Notes under the pieces: generated by a model
Database searches by the model: none
The model's input: the letters and a program-made list of their open reading frames with translations, nothing else
What the model was told of the DNA's origin: nothing
Program-made: the position numbers and the translations under genes
In this document: one piece after another, positions 21,442 through 32,091 of the stretch
Numbering within the stretch: the first letter of the stretch is position 1
Layout: each line of letters opens with the position of its first letter
Assembly: GCA_028564705.1 (NCBI GenBank)
Contig: JAPXFQ010001936.1
Location: 248,001 to 312,000, forward strand
Length of the DNA stretch: 64,000 nt
From: Apricaphanius iberus
Lineage: Eukaryota; Chordata; Actinopteri; Cyprinodontiformes; Aphaniidae
Direction of reading: 5' to 3'

Positions 21442-22664
21442 GTATGTTAACTGTAAGGTGCTGGATGGAACTAGTTCATACCGCGGAGGAACAAAACACA
21501 GCCCGTTTATTTGCTTCATTTATCGCTGATTGTGTTTTCTGTTATATTTGAGAAACTGGAAATGGTAAAAACAACAACAAAGACAACTAGGAATAGATCT
21601 ATGGATTTAAACTGATCGTTTCGATCTATTTTTAAATGATTTTAAGATTATTTTGTGTTTAAGTAAATTCAAAGACCGATGGAATCTTATTTTCCGATTC
21701 AGAAAAATGACTAAAAGGCAATTAGACCAAAATGTTCTCTACTCTGAACTTCTTTAATCTGCTCTGATTTAAAAACTACACAGCCTAACTAAGACATTTC
21801 AAACCTGGACTAGATTATTTTGCATAAATAGCAAAACATTTAAAACCAACTCAGATTTGTGAAACCTAATAAATGCAGATTTCAGCACTTTTGTCTGGAC
21901 AGAACTATTTTAGTTATCGTTTAAAAACTATAACCTGGACATTTAAAACTCAGACTAAACTGTTCTGCACTAAGAAAAACAGTTAAAACCGATTATGTAA
22001 TTTGTGGAACGTATATATCTGATTTGTGAAACTTGAATGAAGGAAAAAAGTTTGTTTTACTTGTTTTGTATGTAGGCCACATTAGAACAGGCCTAACTCA
22101 GCTAATACAACAGCTAGACTCCTAAAACCTGGATGTTATTATTTTACACTTATTGTAGATTATTTAAAACCTAGGTTGTGATTGATTGGCTGATTTAATG
22201 TTTGTTCTTTTGCATCTTTTGCTTCTGGATAACCTTAGATTAGCTCTAGCTCCAAAACTAGAATGACTAAACTTTATTTCCTTGATTGGTCTAAATTATT
22301 TACAAGAAGAGCAGATTAAAATATAAACTCAAGTAAAGTTGAAAGTCAAATGTTTTTGACCATCACCTTTGTATGTTGGAAATTATGAATTACCAAGATC
22401 CAATACAGAAGAAATGTAGAAACCCAGACCTCTGCAAAGCATTTATTAATCTTAATAACCCACAGTAAATGTTTCATGAATAAAACAAACAGGGTAAACT
22501 ATTAATTTTTGTATTTCATACAACCAATATTAGTTTTAAATGTGGCAAATACAGACCAAATCAATAAATGAATCTTTTTTAAACATATTTAACAACATAA
22601 AGAGTTACCTGTTGAGATGTTAGTTTTATGAACAGCTTCCAAGGGGCCAGCATATTTTTTCGTG
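21442..22664 (+). other. First intron of zinc-finger gene, 5' part
   Basis: AT-rich intron sequence. Between about 21750 and 22200 it has loosely repeated units of the type CCTGGACTAGATTATTTTGC / CTCAGACTAAACTGTTCTGC. The part 21835-21978 recurs at 40208-40353. Confidence 0.45.
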
Positions 22665-23122
22665 CTGATGCTGCCACCACCATGCTTCACAATAGGGATG
22701 GTATTGGCCTGGTGAAGAGCGGTGCCTGATTTTCTCCAAACCTAACGCCTGGCATTCAATCCAAAGAGTTACATTTTTGTCTCATCAGACCAGAGGATTT
22801 TGTTTCTCATTGTCTGAGAGTCCCTAAGGTGCCTTTTAGCAAACTCCAGGCGGGCTGCCGTGTGCCGTTTAGCAAACTCCAGGCTACCATTGGCCTTTTA
22901 CTAAGGAGTGGCTTCCGTCTGGCCACTCTACCATACAGGCCTGATTGTTGGATTGCTGCAGAGATGGTTATCCTCTCTCCACAGAGGAATGCTGGAGCTC
23001 TGACAAAGTGACCGTAGGGTTATTGGTCACCTCCCTGACCAAGGCCCTTCTCCCCCGTTCGCTCAGCTTAGAAGGCCGGTGCCTTTTAGCAAACTCCAGG
23101 CGGGCTGCTATGTGCCTTTTAG
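22665..23122 (-). mobile_element. Tc1-type transposon internal fragment
   Basis: About 460 bp closely matching 9975-10410 of the Tc1 element upstream, including CATGCTTCACAATAGGGATGG and GGCCACTCTACCATACAGGC. Both ends are missing. It also carries extra copies of the CAAACTCCAGGCGGGCTGC block, at 22838, 22873 and 23090. Confidence 0.85.
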
Positions 23123-23600
23123 ATATGGTAACCGATCTTATTATATGACACTGTATGGTTCTAGCTCAAGTCAATTGTACTGATTTGAGTTTCTACATCC
23201 TGGGTTTGGGATAGTAACTGTCAGAAATCTAGGGACAGTCTGACATTAGCAAGATTAAGTTTGGTTTATGCTTGACGCATCCACGTGGTCCGCGCGGCTC
23301 CACACGGCCAAATTACGTCATTTCAGCAACCACGCCTCTCCGCGTGGCCACCGCGGAGACCCAAATTTCCGCACCGCGCACCTAGGAAATTTTGTAACAA
23401 CGTGGCCGGTCCCGCGCGGAAAAACATGGCGGTGGTTCGTAAATGCAGGCATCTTTATGATTTGGCCGTTTGAGATCACTGTGATCAACTGTACTTTAAT
23501 GGACGAGTGGGCCATCTCCTTTTTCGTCTTTTTTCCAAAGTAAACGGCATAAAAGTTCTTTGTTTAAGCTCACGGGTATCGCCGTCTTATAAACAGTGAT

Positions 23601-24108
23601 TAGAGACATCCTGTCCAGGAGTGATGCTGAAAAACTAGTCCATGCCTTTGTTACTTCAAGGCTGGATTACTGTAACTGTCTATTATCAGGTAGTCCACAG
23701 AATACAATTAAAAGTCTTCAGTTAGTTCAAAATGCTGCTGCTAGGATTCTGATGAATATTAAAAGAAGAGATCACATTTCCCCTGTTTTAGCTTCTCTTC
23801 ACTGGCTCCCAGTAAAATCTAGAATAGAATTCAAGATCCTCCTTCTGACATATAAAGCCCTTAATAATCTAGCTCCATCATACATAAGAGACCTGATTGT
23901 TCCATATGTTCCTAACAGAGACCTTCGCTCTCAGACTGCAGGTTTACTGGTAGTTCCTAGGATTTCTAAAAGTAGAATGGGTGGCAGATCTTTCAGCTAT
24001 CAGGCTCCCCTCCTATGGAACCGGCTCCCAGGGTTGTTCGTGAAGCAAAATTTGTCTATCTTTAAAACTAGGCTAAAAACTTTCCTCTTTGACAAAGCTT
24101 ACAGTTAG
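23601..24108 (+). pseudogene. L2 reverse transcriptase C-terminal fragment
   Basis: About 169 codons matching the end of the copy A protein, from [20 protein letters not shown] to FDKAYS. It lacks the RT catalytic motifs because of 5' truncation. It shows one short deletion relative to copy A (RLPGLFVKQNLS versus [13 protein letters not shown]). Confidence 0.85.
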
Positions 24109-24263
24109 AGACATGTTTATAGGATAGTTAGAGTCAGGTCAGACAGGTAGATAGGAAGAGACAGGTTAATGTTAGTAGTCAGGCAGAGTGTCAAAAGTTA
24201 GGAAGAGATAGGAAGAGGTAGAGTAGCTAGGTAGAGATAGATTAATGTAAGCCAGGTAAAGAT

Positions 24264-24629
24264 CCGGAGCCGGTCGCGGCTTACCGCCGCGGAAGAAATG
24301 CGCCCCACAGGGGCCAGCCAGCGCCGGAGAGAGGTCCCTCAAGGGGATCCTCCCGCACAGTGCGGCCGCCCATTACCTGCCGGGTTGAATCCCCGGGCAG
24401 ACTGTGCGGACCCCACCCGTTTATCTCTTAAACGTTTCTCGCCCTCTTCAACTCTGTCCTCTCAGTTCTGTCTATTTTTCCTTAAGATAGTTGTCGACTA
24501 TCGGTCTCGTGCCGGTATTTAGCCTTAGATGGAGTTTACCACCCACTTTGGGCTGCATTCTCAAACAACCCGACTCCGAGAAGACCCCGGCATGACGGGG
24601 GCCGTTACCGGCCCTACACCGTCCACGGG
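24264..24629 (-). pseudogene. 28S rRNA fragment (antisense) captured in LINE 3' UTR
   Basis: Read on the minus strand this is the 5' region of large-subunit rRNA. It begins with CCCGTGGACGGTGTAGGGCC, continues through GCAGCCCAAAGTGGGTGGTA, AACTCCATCTAAGGCTAAAT and ACCGGCACGAGACCGATAG, then AAACGGGTGGGGTCC, and ends with GCCGCGACCGGCTCCGG in the D2 expansion segment. These are strongly conserved vertebrate 28S blocks. The middle (around 24430-24500) is more diverged than the rest. Both ends pass abruptly into L2 UTR sequence; the rRNA-free UTR is visible around 13215-13230 on the minus strand. It is not a functional rRNA gene. Confidence 0.92.
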
Positions 24630-25683
24630 TCAGGAGGACTCAGACAGAGTGTTGGTAGCCAGGTCTCCTAGTAGCTAGGAGACAGGTTAATGTTAGTAGC
24701 TATGCTGCTTTAGGCTAGGCTGTTGGAGGACATTATTAGGGTCTGTTCCTACTTTCTCTCCTACTTCTCCCCAACTGCATGATGTGCTGTCAATTCAAGC
24801 ACTAACCTGTTTTCTATTATAGTAGGTGCTCCGGATTAGCCCTGCTTGACGACCCTGACTAAGATGGCATTGCAGTGACGGAAAATCTCCACGTCCTGCA
24901 ACAAACTTCTGCATCAGTTCTATTGCTCTTTCTGTGTCTCTGTTATGTATTCTCCAAGCCACAGACGGTCGCGGCAGATAACCGCTTGTGCTGAGCCTGG
25001 TTCTGCCGGAGGTTTCTTCCTGTTAAAAGGGAGTTTTTCCTTCCCACTGTCGCTTCATGCTTGCTCAGTAAGAGGGATTGCTGAGAATTACACGACGCAA
25101 TCTTCTGTGGTTCTCTAATTTCTACATTAAACATTGTATTGTAATAACTCTTTTTGTAAAGTGCCTTAAGATGACATCTGTTGTGAAATGGCGCTATATA
25201 AATAAACTGAATTGAACTGAATTGAATTGATTACTACTTCTACTATGGCGTAGTGTTGTATGCATGCTGTAGAGCCCTACACCGCCCCCTACAGTCTTCA
25301 AGAATCTTGATTCCCAGCAGGGACAAGCCGCAACAAGTATAAATGCTGCTAGACTGCGCCTCGGCCGGCTCAGCACGTCTCATTTCCGTGCGCAATGTAC
25401 ATGCGTCAAGCATAAACCAAGCTTTATGCCTTTCCCTATCCAGCCAATGACGCCTGCAGGTCTCGGTTTCCCATCTTGAAGAAATGTATCTGATATAATG
25501 TTGATAGGCCTCTTAGATTACTGAATCTATATAATACTGTGTAAAATGTTAGAAGGAAGGTCTGTATGCAAATTTTCTCTGTAACACTTACTCCTTGCTT
25601 GATCAACAAGTCTTGTATTAAAACTTTTTAAATCTGAAGAAATCTTCTCTCATTCCTTTTATTTAAGAAATTCCAACACAAAC

Positions 25684-25704
25684 TTGACGCCCAACGTGGA
25701 TTCC
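25684..25704 (+). promoter_or_regulatory. Primer-binding site of LTR element
   Basis: TTGACGCCCAACGTGGATTC lies three bases after the LTR end. The core CGCCCAACGTGG matches the site complementary to the 3' end of tRNA-Lys1,2 that is used by several retroviral groups. A similar site, TTGGCACTCAACGTGGGATT, lies at 50889. Confidence 0.55.
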
Positions 25705-25827
25705 AGAGTGCGGAAGGGCTGCTGAGAGGGACCAAGCTGTCACGGCCAGATCTGAGAGAAGCAGCTTCCGGACCTCCGTAGCCTTGGGAGAAGGAAGGAA
25801 CTTGGCCTCTCTTAAAATCAGACCGCC

Positions 25828-25992
25828 ATGGCCCGTGATTGGAATCCTGTTTCCTTGAAAGAAGGGGAAACGGTGAGAGTGGATCCTTCCATGAAATTCA
25901 ATCATTCTCTGAAGGTGGAAAGTTTGGCTGTGTTTTCTTACTTTCATGTTAACAATATAGTAACAGGTTTTGTTTCTTACTTTCACATTTAA
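25828..25992 (+). pseudogene. Short gag-position open frame of LTR element
   Basis: A 54-codon frame opening about 125 bp after the primer-binding site with a good start context (GACCGCCATGG). Position and leader suggest the truncated start of a gag-type gene. No domain is recognisable and nothing retroviral follows, so the element is a remnant. Assignment is by position only. Confidence 0.3.
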
Positions 25993-26205
25993 AAAAAGAT
26001 TAACGTGTGTGTTTTTCTGTTAATTAATCACAATTAATTAATCAGCGGATGGTTTTTTAGCGGGGGTTTTTTTAACACGAAAAACGATGAGTTACTGCAG
26101 GTAAATAACGAACGTTCGGGGCAGATGAAATGGAGTCTGCATAATCAAAAATTCCACCACAAGTTCAAGTTGAGATTTTTAGTATGCAGATGTTTGGATT
26201 TAGCT

Positions 26206-27077
26206 TAGGGCTGGGCGGTATGGAAACATTTTCATATCACAGTATTCTTAAACAAACATGTTTGTTTTACGTTATTTAACGGTATTATTATTTTTTCAAT
26301 AAAAGACCTTTCATATCCATATTATCTTAACTTGGCCATTTTACTGTGATATGGACTGCATCGTGTTTTTTCCACACACAGTTGAATAGTATGAAAAGAA
26401 TCAAAATGATTATGATTCTAGTAGACATTCTTGATGTTTTAAGGCTGAAAGTTGACTTGTTTTTTAACCTCACGTTGATGCAAGCAGCAGATTGCATCTT
26501 GTAATGGTTTTGCATGCACTATTGAAGAATCCCGCATAGGGGTCAGTGTACAGACTCAGACTGGATATTGCAGAAGAAGAAGTAAAATAAACATGTTAAC
26601 CATAGGAGATTATTAGCTGGTTAACATTCAGATAACAACAGAAAAAAGACAATGGTAGTTCGTAGATGGTATGTAAAACATATTTACCGCTGTTAATTAT
26701 TTCTTTCCTACTGGTTTTACCGCCGTTGACCGCATTTACCTACAGATGGTCAATTAGTGCTCAACACTCCCCCCTACTGGTTACTCGCAATAGCACTTGT
26801 AAAAGATGTGCGGTTTGGTTCTCGTCTGACCTTTTAAAGCCGAGAAACTTCTAAACTAACGTGACTCCTCTTTTTGGAAACACTTCATCAGCATGGTGTG
26901 CTTCGCTCCGATAGCTCCTGTCAACAGCTGTACTCAGTGAAATCAGTCCCCACTGTAACATTAAACGTTCCGGAAGTCGTCTGAGTTATTCACCGATATC
27001 GCGGTATATACATTTTTTTTATCAAAACGAAAAAATAAACACCGGTTTTGGGTATGAACGGGTACCGCCTAGGCCTG
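26206..27077. mobile_element. hAT-type MITE (family 1, copy 1)
   Basis: Starts TAGGGCTGGGCGGTAT and ends in TACCGCCTAGGCCTG. It is flanked by ATTTAGCT at 26198-26205 and 27078-27085, an 8-bp duplication typical of hAT. A second copy at 58480-60391 shares both ends and much of the interior (e.g. CTACTGGTTACTC). No coding capacity. Confidence 0.85.
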
Positions 27078-27264
27078 ATTTAGCTTTTTGTTTTCTGCTG
27101 CTAATAAGCACTGGGAAATTACTATTTTGTTCAGGGAGGCCGGGCAATTTCTGGAAGACGATGGGAGTAGAATTACTGTCCGGTTCCCTTCACTATCAGA
27201 TATATGTTACTACCAGTTGGGAAATGGGCCGGAAATCAGTCCAAGGAGGTTGATGTAGTCCATG

Positions 27265-28755
27265 TTAGGGGCCGACGAATATAATCGGCCGATATGGGGG
27301 TCATGGATGATGTCTGCTTTTGGTAGAAAAATGCCGATAATAAAAAAATTTTTAATTCTTTTTTTGAGGGCGGACTGCAAAAAAATGCAATTGAGCTACT
27401 TATCCAGCAGATGGTGCCAGATTCATAATTTGTGTGGAAAATTCAGCGTGTAAAAGGTTTAACCTGCCTATTTCCTTGCTAAAACTTAGATTTGTACAAA
27501 TAAACTCCTTAAGTTCATATCTTAACTGATGCATTAGATTAAATAATATATTAAATGTTTCTTTGCCTTAAAAAAAAATGCAGTAGCAGCAGCATACAGA
27601 GTGCAGACTTTAATGACTCCGCGGACTATTACAAATATTAAAAGTATCTGTGTTGGTTTCGTGACGTATGAGTGACCGCAGGAAATCCTCAAGAGCGACT
27701 TTGTAACCATTTTAATTCTGTCATAAACCGTAACTTAACAGTTAGCGACGCTTGAGAAGAAAAAACCCTGGAAGAGCGCTACAATGTTTGTAACAAGGAG
27801 TGCAGAGCCCAGTTCTTAAATGAGAATACTTAGAAGTTGGTCGCTGTGTGCTGTTTACTTTTACTTTACAGAGTTTTTCATACATAGGAAGCTCAGCGGT
27901 TACCACCACTGTAATTTATTACCACCACCGGCTCACGATGGGGATATAAATAAATACTTTCAGCGCTGCTGTCTGTCAGGTCTAAGCGCTCAATGGTCGG
28001 GATTAAACTGCTGTTAGACAAACGCAGCAACAATGCTGGTTATGTTTTGAGGCGTACTTTTTTTCCTAAAAATTGCCTAACGACAAATCTGGTGACATTT
28101 CTGACCACAGTTTGCTACTTTCTGTGAAAATCTGTCGCTGATATTCCCTACTGGTTAGGGAACCGTCTTGTCCTTCATGTTTGCAGAAGTTTGTCTGCAT
28201 TATAAGCTGCATGAACACTTGGTGCATTCAAGAAACGTTGTGTGTTCTGTGTTGTTTTTGAAAATCATTGCTAAATAAACCTTATTTACATTATTTGGAA
28301 TCCAGCGAGTTACTGAGACTGCTGTTAGGTGTGTAGAATAGAATAGAACAATCCTTTATTGTCCTACAAGGAGAAATTCATTTGTAACAGCAGAAAAAGC
28401 AAGAACAGAACACAATTTAAGAGTCCAGAAAAAAAAACATTATGGACATGGTTACAAAAACAGAGAACTGTGCTGTTATTAAGATAAAAAATACAGATAA
28501 AGCGGCAAAACCAGGTTGTAATGTGCTACAGAGCAGGATACTTAAAGATGTCTAAACAATTAAAAATATGTACAGAATGTGCAGAATAGACCATGGAGAC
28601 ATTGGTGAGCATTAAAATGGACAGAGAAGGCAGGGTTTAAGCTTAAAGTACCTTTTTTTTTTTTTTGGAATTTATCGGCCATTATATAGACTATCGACCT
28701 TTGCTATTGTTTTATATCGGTATCGGACTCCAAAAATCCATATTGGTCGGGCCCT
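27265..28755. mobile_element. hAT-type MITE (family 2) with internal LINE piece
   Basis: Left end TTAGGGGCCGACGAATATAA, right end GGTCGGGCCCT. Flanked by AGTCCATG (27257-27264) and AGTCCAGG (28756-28763), an 8-bp duplication with one change. Subterminal ATCGGCC and CCGATA motifs occur near both ends. A LINE tail fragment lies inside at about 28330-28650. No transposase was found. Confidence 0.75.
28330..28650 (-). mobile_element. LINE 3'-tail fragment
   Basis: The plus strand reads GAATAGAATAGAACAATCC followed by TTTATTGTCCTACAAGGAG, the reverse complement of a fish LINE tail ending in AATAAAGGATTGTTCTATTC repeats. No coding sequence is left. Confidence 0.5.
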
Positions 28756-28763
28756 AGTCCAGG

Positions 28764-29290
28764 TTGAAGTGTTAGCTGTGTATTGACCATGAGTTGTGCC
28801 CTCATTTTTTTCAGAGAAGGGAGTCATTTGGTATAGAGCCAGGTTAATTAAGCAGCATGTAAAATCCACTTTGTAAAGCTTTTCATCACATTCTTATGTC
28901 ATTCCAAAACCTTTGTGACGCCATTTTGTGCGCTGAATGCCATAGTCCTCTTAAGTACGCTCTCACGTCCCATGTTTTGATTACTGCCCACATCTCTCCT
29001 CAGCCCTCCCACCCCCGCTCCCCGAGCACAAAAGCAGAATGTCGTCAACAGCAGTCACCTATCACCTTCGGAAATTAGTATATACCCAATAATTTTTTTT
29101 TCGATTGCGCAATGCCTTCTTGGAAAAAAAAGTCCTCCGCATCAAAGATGCTACACTACTGGAATGCAGACTATTACACTGTATACACGGAGAAGAATAC
29201 AAAAAATAAAACATAAAGAGGTTTGAATTATTTAGACAGGTTTCAGATTGATTTACGGTAATGTCATAAGTGTACTGTACCACAGAATTG
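28764..29290. other. Intron sequence, nothing recognised
   Basis: AT-rich; no supported gene or repeat boundary. Confidence 0.35.
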
Positions 29291-29446
29291 CTATGTCTGC
29301 CTGAGAAGAAAGTGCCCGTCTCCCTTTAAGAATTTGTGAAGGATACGGAGCCTGGAGAATTTCTCATCATTTCCTGTTGGGAAGGGTCCTCTGACAAAGA
29401 TGGGAATGTTCAGTCTGTGAAGTTCATCCAGCACTACAGTCAGCAT
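29291..29446 (-). pseudogene. LINE ORF1 esterase-domain remnant
   Basis: A clean minus-strand frame of 51 codons ending in TAG, preceded by a CCCTTTTAG/ATG junction. The peptide contains LDELHRLNIPIFVRGPFPTG and EKFSRLRILHKFLK. The pattern GP-x-PT followed ten or so residues later by FSRL is characteristic of the SGNH/GDSL esterase domain in ORF1 of CR1/L2-type fish LINEs, as I recall it. Only this short piece remains, with no catalytic serine in view. An alternative is a host terminal exon, because the upstream junction looks like a splice acceptor. Confidence 0.5.
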
Positions 29447-29449
29447 CTA

Positions 29450-30879
29450 AAAGGGACAAGGGCATTGCAAAACTAAAACTAATATTTCTATTATTTCTTT
29501 TAAATACCGAATATACTGACATGAACAAAATGACGACAGTAACAATCATACATTTCATTATCTGTAAATTGTTGTTATATCGACCAACTCTTACTCAAAG
29601 TCATTTTATTATTTCCTCAGGTTTATGTGAGAATGTAGCCTCTAACTCTGTTGATAATGTTACAGAATAATAAGTGATTAGTAAAAAATAACACAAAATC
29701 ATAAATAGAAACATTGCAACTTTTGTTGCAAGTTTTCACAAAAGCTCCTGCAAGGTCAGGCATTTTAGGCTGCAACAATCATAAAAAAGTATGCCAAAAT
29801 CCTGGGGGGACTGGTAAATTGAGTTATACGGTTGCAAGCAGATAATACAGCTAAATGATGATTAGTTCTAAATGTTCTAAATCAATATATCATGTTAAGC
29901 TAGAGTTCAACATTATTTTTTTCACATCCCTTACTAGTGAATTGATGATGGTGAAAAAACCTTATCCCCTTTCATTTCTGGGCAGAATTTATTGCTCAAA
30001 TTGCTTCAGAGTAATTTCAATGCAACTCATCATAATTAGATTTTCAAAATTTGCTTTTCATATTTCCATGCCATTATTGCGACAATTGAAAAACCAGAAC
30101 CTGGGAGATTTAAGACTACAGGCCAGGGTTTTAACATATAATTTTATCGATTCGTTGTTCCTGCCCTACTCAAGAGCAGCTCTAAACAGATGTACTTTAA
30201 AGGATGTATATCATGCAAAAATTTAGTCTACATTCCTAAAGAACAGCAAAAAAGACGCCTGATTGACAGAGAAGTGGCTACATGCAAATTTGTGTTAGCC
30301 ATTTATCTAGCTGCTTATGTGATCTTATAACAGCATTGTGTGGTTAATTAATTGATCTCTACCATCTCAGAATGTTCAGGAAACAGGTGCAAACAATACC
30401 CACGCCATTTTTATATACTGGGCTGGAAATATTTTTCTTACTGGACACAGCTATGTTGATTTGGGCTCCGTCTAAAGTTTGGATGGGCAACATGTATAGC
30501 TTGGTAGATTTAGCAGCTGAAATAAGTTTTATTGACTCCAGTTTGTACAAAAAGTAAGTACATAAACCAAACGCCCAAATTCTTAATATGACACAGTTTC
30601 ACTGGGGTACTTGGTGCACTTCAAATTCACTGTCGGACTCCGGGTCGCGATAAGGCTAAGCATGCTTTTCTCTGTCAGAGCAGCGCTGCGCTCTCGGTGC
30701 GGAGAGAGGAGGGAGGGGAGGAGGAGGCAGGATTAAAGAGAAACAAGCCATTTTACTTTGTGGTCAAACATTAACCACAGGAAATTAAATTTTAGGGCAA
30801 ATTAGTTCAATATAACCCCAACGTTAGCATTTTATCATATACTGTATATGTCTATCACAGAAGTTAAAAGCTGTAAAAT
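29450..30879. other. Intron sequence, no gene seen
   Basis: Mostly AT-rich. A short CpG-containing, purine-rich patch lies around 30640-30740. No recognisable coding domain on either strand. Confidence 0.35.
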
Positions 30880-31035
30880 TACATGATTTAGTCCCTTTAA
30901 GTTTTAATTCAAAGCAGCTCAGTGTTTCAGCTTCTTTGCAGTTGTCCGAAAGGTTGTTCCAGATTTATGGAGCATACAAACTGATAGCTGCTCCTCCATA
31001 TTTAGTTCTGATTCTAGGGTTGATTAGTAGATGAG
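30880..31035 (-). mobile_element. Small L2-like LINE fragment
   Basis: The plus-strand blocks GGTTGTTCCAGATTTATGGA and TTAGTTCTGATTCTAGGGTT parallel 12470-12540, so this is a decayed piece of the same LINE C-terminal region on the minus strand. Confidence 0.5.
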
Positions 31036-31160
31036 ATTTGGAGAACCTGAGTGGTTAGCTGCACTGCATTGTGTGGTATAGAAGTAGCTGAGTCTAAGCC
31101 ACGCGAGTTGGAGTTGTAATACCAAGGAAATGTTGATGTCACCCAGCCCTCTGTCTCTTA

Positions 31161-31765
31161 GGGCGCTTTCACATGGTACGGGAGTCCGTACTCGGGTACG
31201 GTATTTGGTCAAAATCCACTTATTTCGTACCATGTGAACACAGACTGTACCGTGCCAGAATACGGCCAGAGAGACCTGCCTTGGAGGTAGTATCCGAGTC
31301 CAGGTACGAGCGGCCACGTATCATGTGAACACAACCCGTACTCTGGCCGTACTCAAGACAATAGACGCGCTCCATGCGGAAATGACGACACCGCCGGCCG
31401 AAATTACAGAATCACCTCGCGACCATACAAATACCAAAACAACGCGATTCAAGCATCCCACAGCAACACAGCAGGTTACAAAACGGCGGGTTTACTACAA
31501 CACTCACCCTGTAGATGGCTTCAGGTAGCAGCTTACCAGTAGACCAGTTTGTTTACATTCTAGGCTGTCGCTCGTTTTATGACGTCGGTACTTCTCACTC
31601 CCTTGTTTGTTGGAGAACTAAGACTTATTTGTATGCCGCCACCTGCTGTTTATTTGTAGTAAAAGACTGGATCGCAATACGGGCAGAGATCCGTGACATG
31701 TGAACAGAAAAAATTAGCATTTTCTCTGGCCGTTTTCTGGTACGGCCACACATGTGAAAACGGCC
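31161..31765. mobile_element. PIF/Harbinger-type MITE with TTA TSD
   Basis: Left end GGGCGCTTTCACATGG; right end, on the minus strand, GGCCGTTTTCACATGTG. Flanked by TTA at 31158-31160 and 31766-31768. The motif CATGTGAACA is repeated inside at about 31211, 31322 and 31698, and TACGGCC recurs near both ends. Such subterminal repeats may be transposase binding sites. No transposase encoded. Confidence 0.7.
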
Positions 31766-31982
31766 TTACACATCACTCAGTCTGCCAAGCAACACCTCCT
31801 TTTGGCACATTTTTCAAACCAGAATTGTGGGTGAGGTAAGATTCTGGTTAACAGATGACTGCTCATAATCAAACAAAATCTTAATTGGATATTTGATTAT
31901 TAAAATGTTCTTAATCTCCCCCGTAATTGTACCTTTAGTGAGATGTTAACCTAGCTTTTCACTACCTACCTACTAAGTTCTA

Positions 31983-32001
31983 TTCTTCTTTATTCCCACA
32001 G
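31983..32001 (+). other. Splice acceptor of the zinc-finger coding exon
   Basis: The pyrimidine-rich tract TTCTTCTTTATTCCCACAG precedes 32002. The first in-frame stop upstream of the start codon (TAA near 32034) lies inside this exon, so the exon carries its own translation start. Confidence 0.6.
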
Positions 32002-32091
32002 CCCTTCCACAACATCAGGTCTGTTGCTAATTAGTAAATTCTTGCTTATCACGTTCACAAAACTGAAGAGATTAACTCCATCCTTGACAAG

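Larger units (their letters stand above)
23601..25230 (+). mobile_element. L2-type LINE copy F with rRNA-bearing 3' UTR
   Basis: A 5'-truncated copy of the copy A subfamily, inserted into the Harbinger-like element. TGATTA occurs at both ends (23598-23603 and 25229-25234) and may be a short target duplication. The RT C-terminus runs to the stop near 24108. A 3' UTR of about 1.1 kb follows, of which 366 bp are antisense 28S rRNA. Copy B shows the same UTR without the rRNA part. Confidence 0.88.
23258..25423. mobile_element. PIF/Harbinger-type element with TTA TSD, split by L2
   Basis: Terminal inverted repeats: left AGTTTGGTTTATGCTTGACG; right, read on the minus strand, AGCTTGGTTTATGCTTGACG, continuing as CGCAT on both sides. 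The element is flanked by TTA at 23255-23257 and at 25424-25426. The own sequence (about 530 bp without the L2) is GC-rich near both ends and has no transposase, so it is a non-autonomous copy. The TTA target and the terminus type suggest PIF/Harbinger; this superfamily call is an inference. Confidence 0.75.
23123..25683 (+). mobile_element. LTR of a retrovirus-like element, split by nested insertions
   Basis: The segment ending at 25680 (TTCCAACACA) is directly followed by a primer-binding-site-like sequence, so it reads as the 3' end of a 5' LTR. Before that, ATTAAA near 25617 could be its polyadenylation signal. The left part (about 23123-23254) is separated from the right part (25427-25683) by a Harbinger-like element with an L2 inside it. 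The left LTR boundary is not determined. The second LTR at 50530-50888 has the same 3' organisation (CTTGNTTGATCA...AAGTC before the primer site). Confidence 0.5.

Noticed and set aside
24264..24629. Functional rRNA gene
   Set aside because: Only ~366 bp, diverged in the middle, antisense within a LINE and without flanking rDNA.
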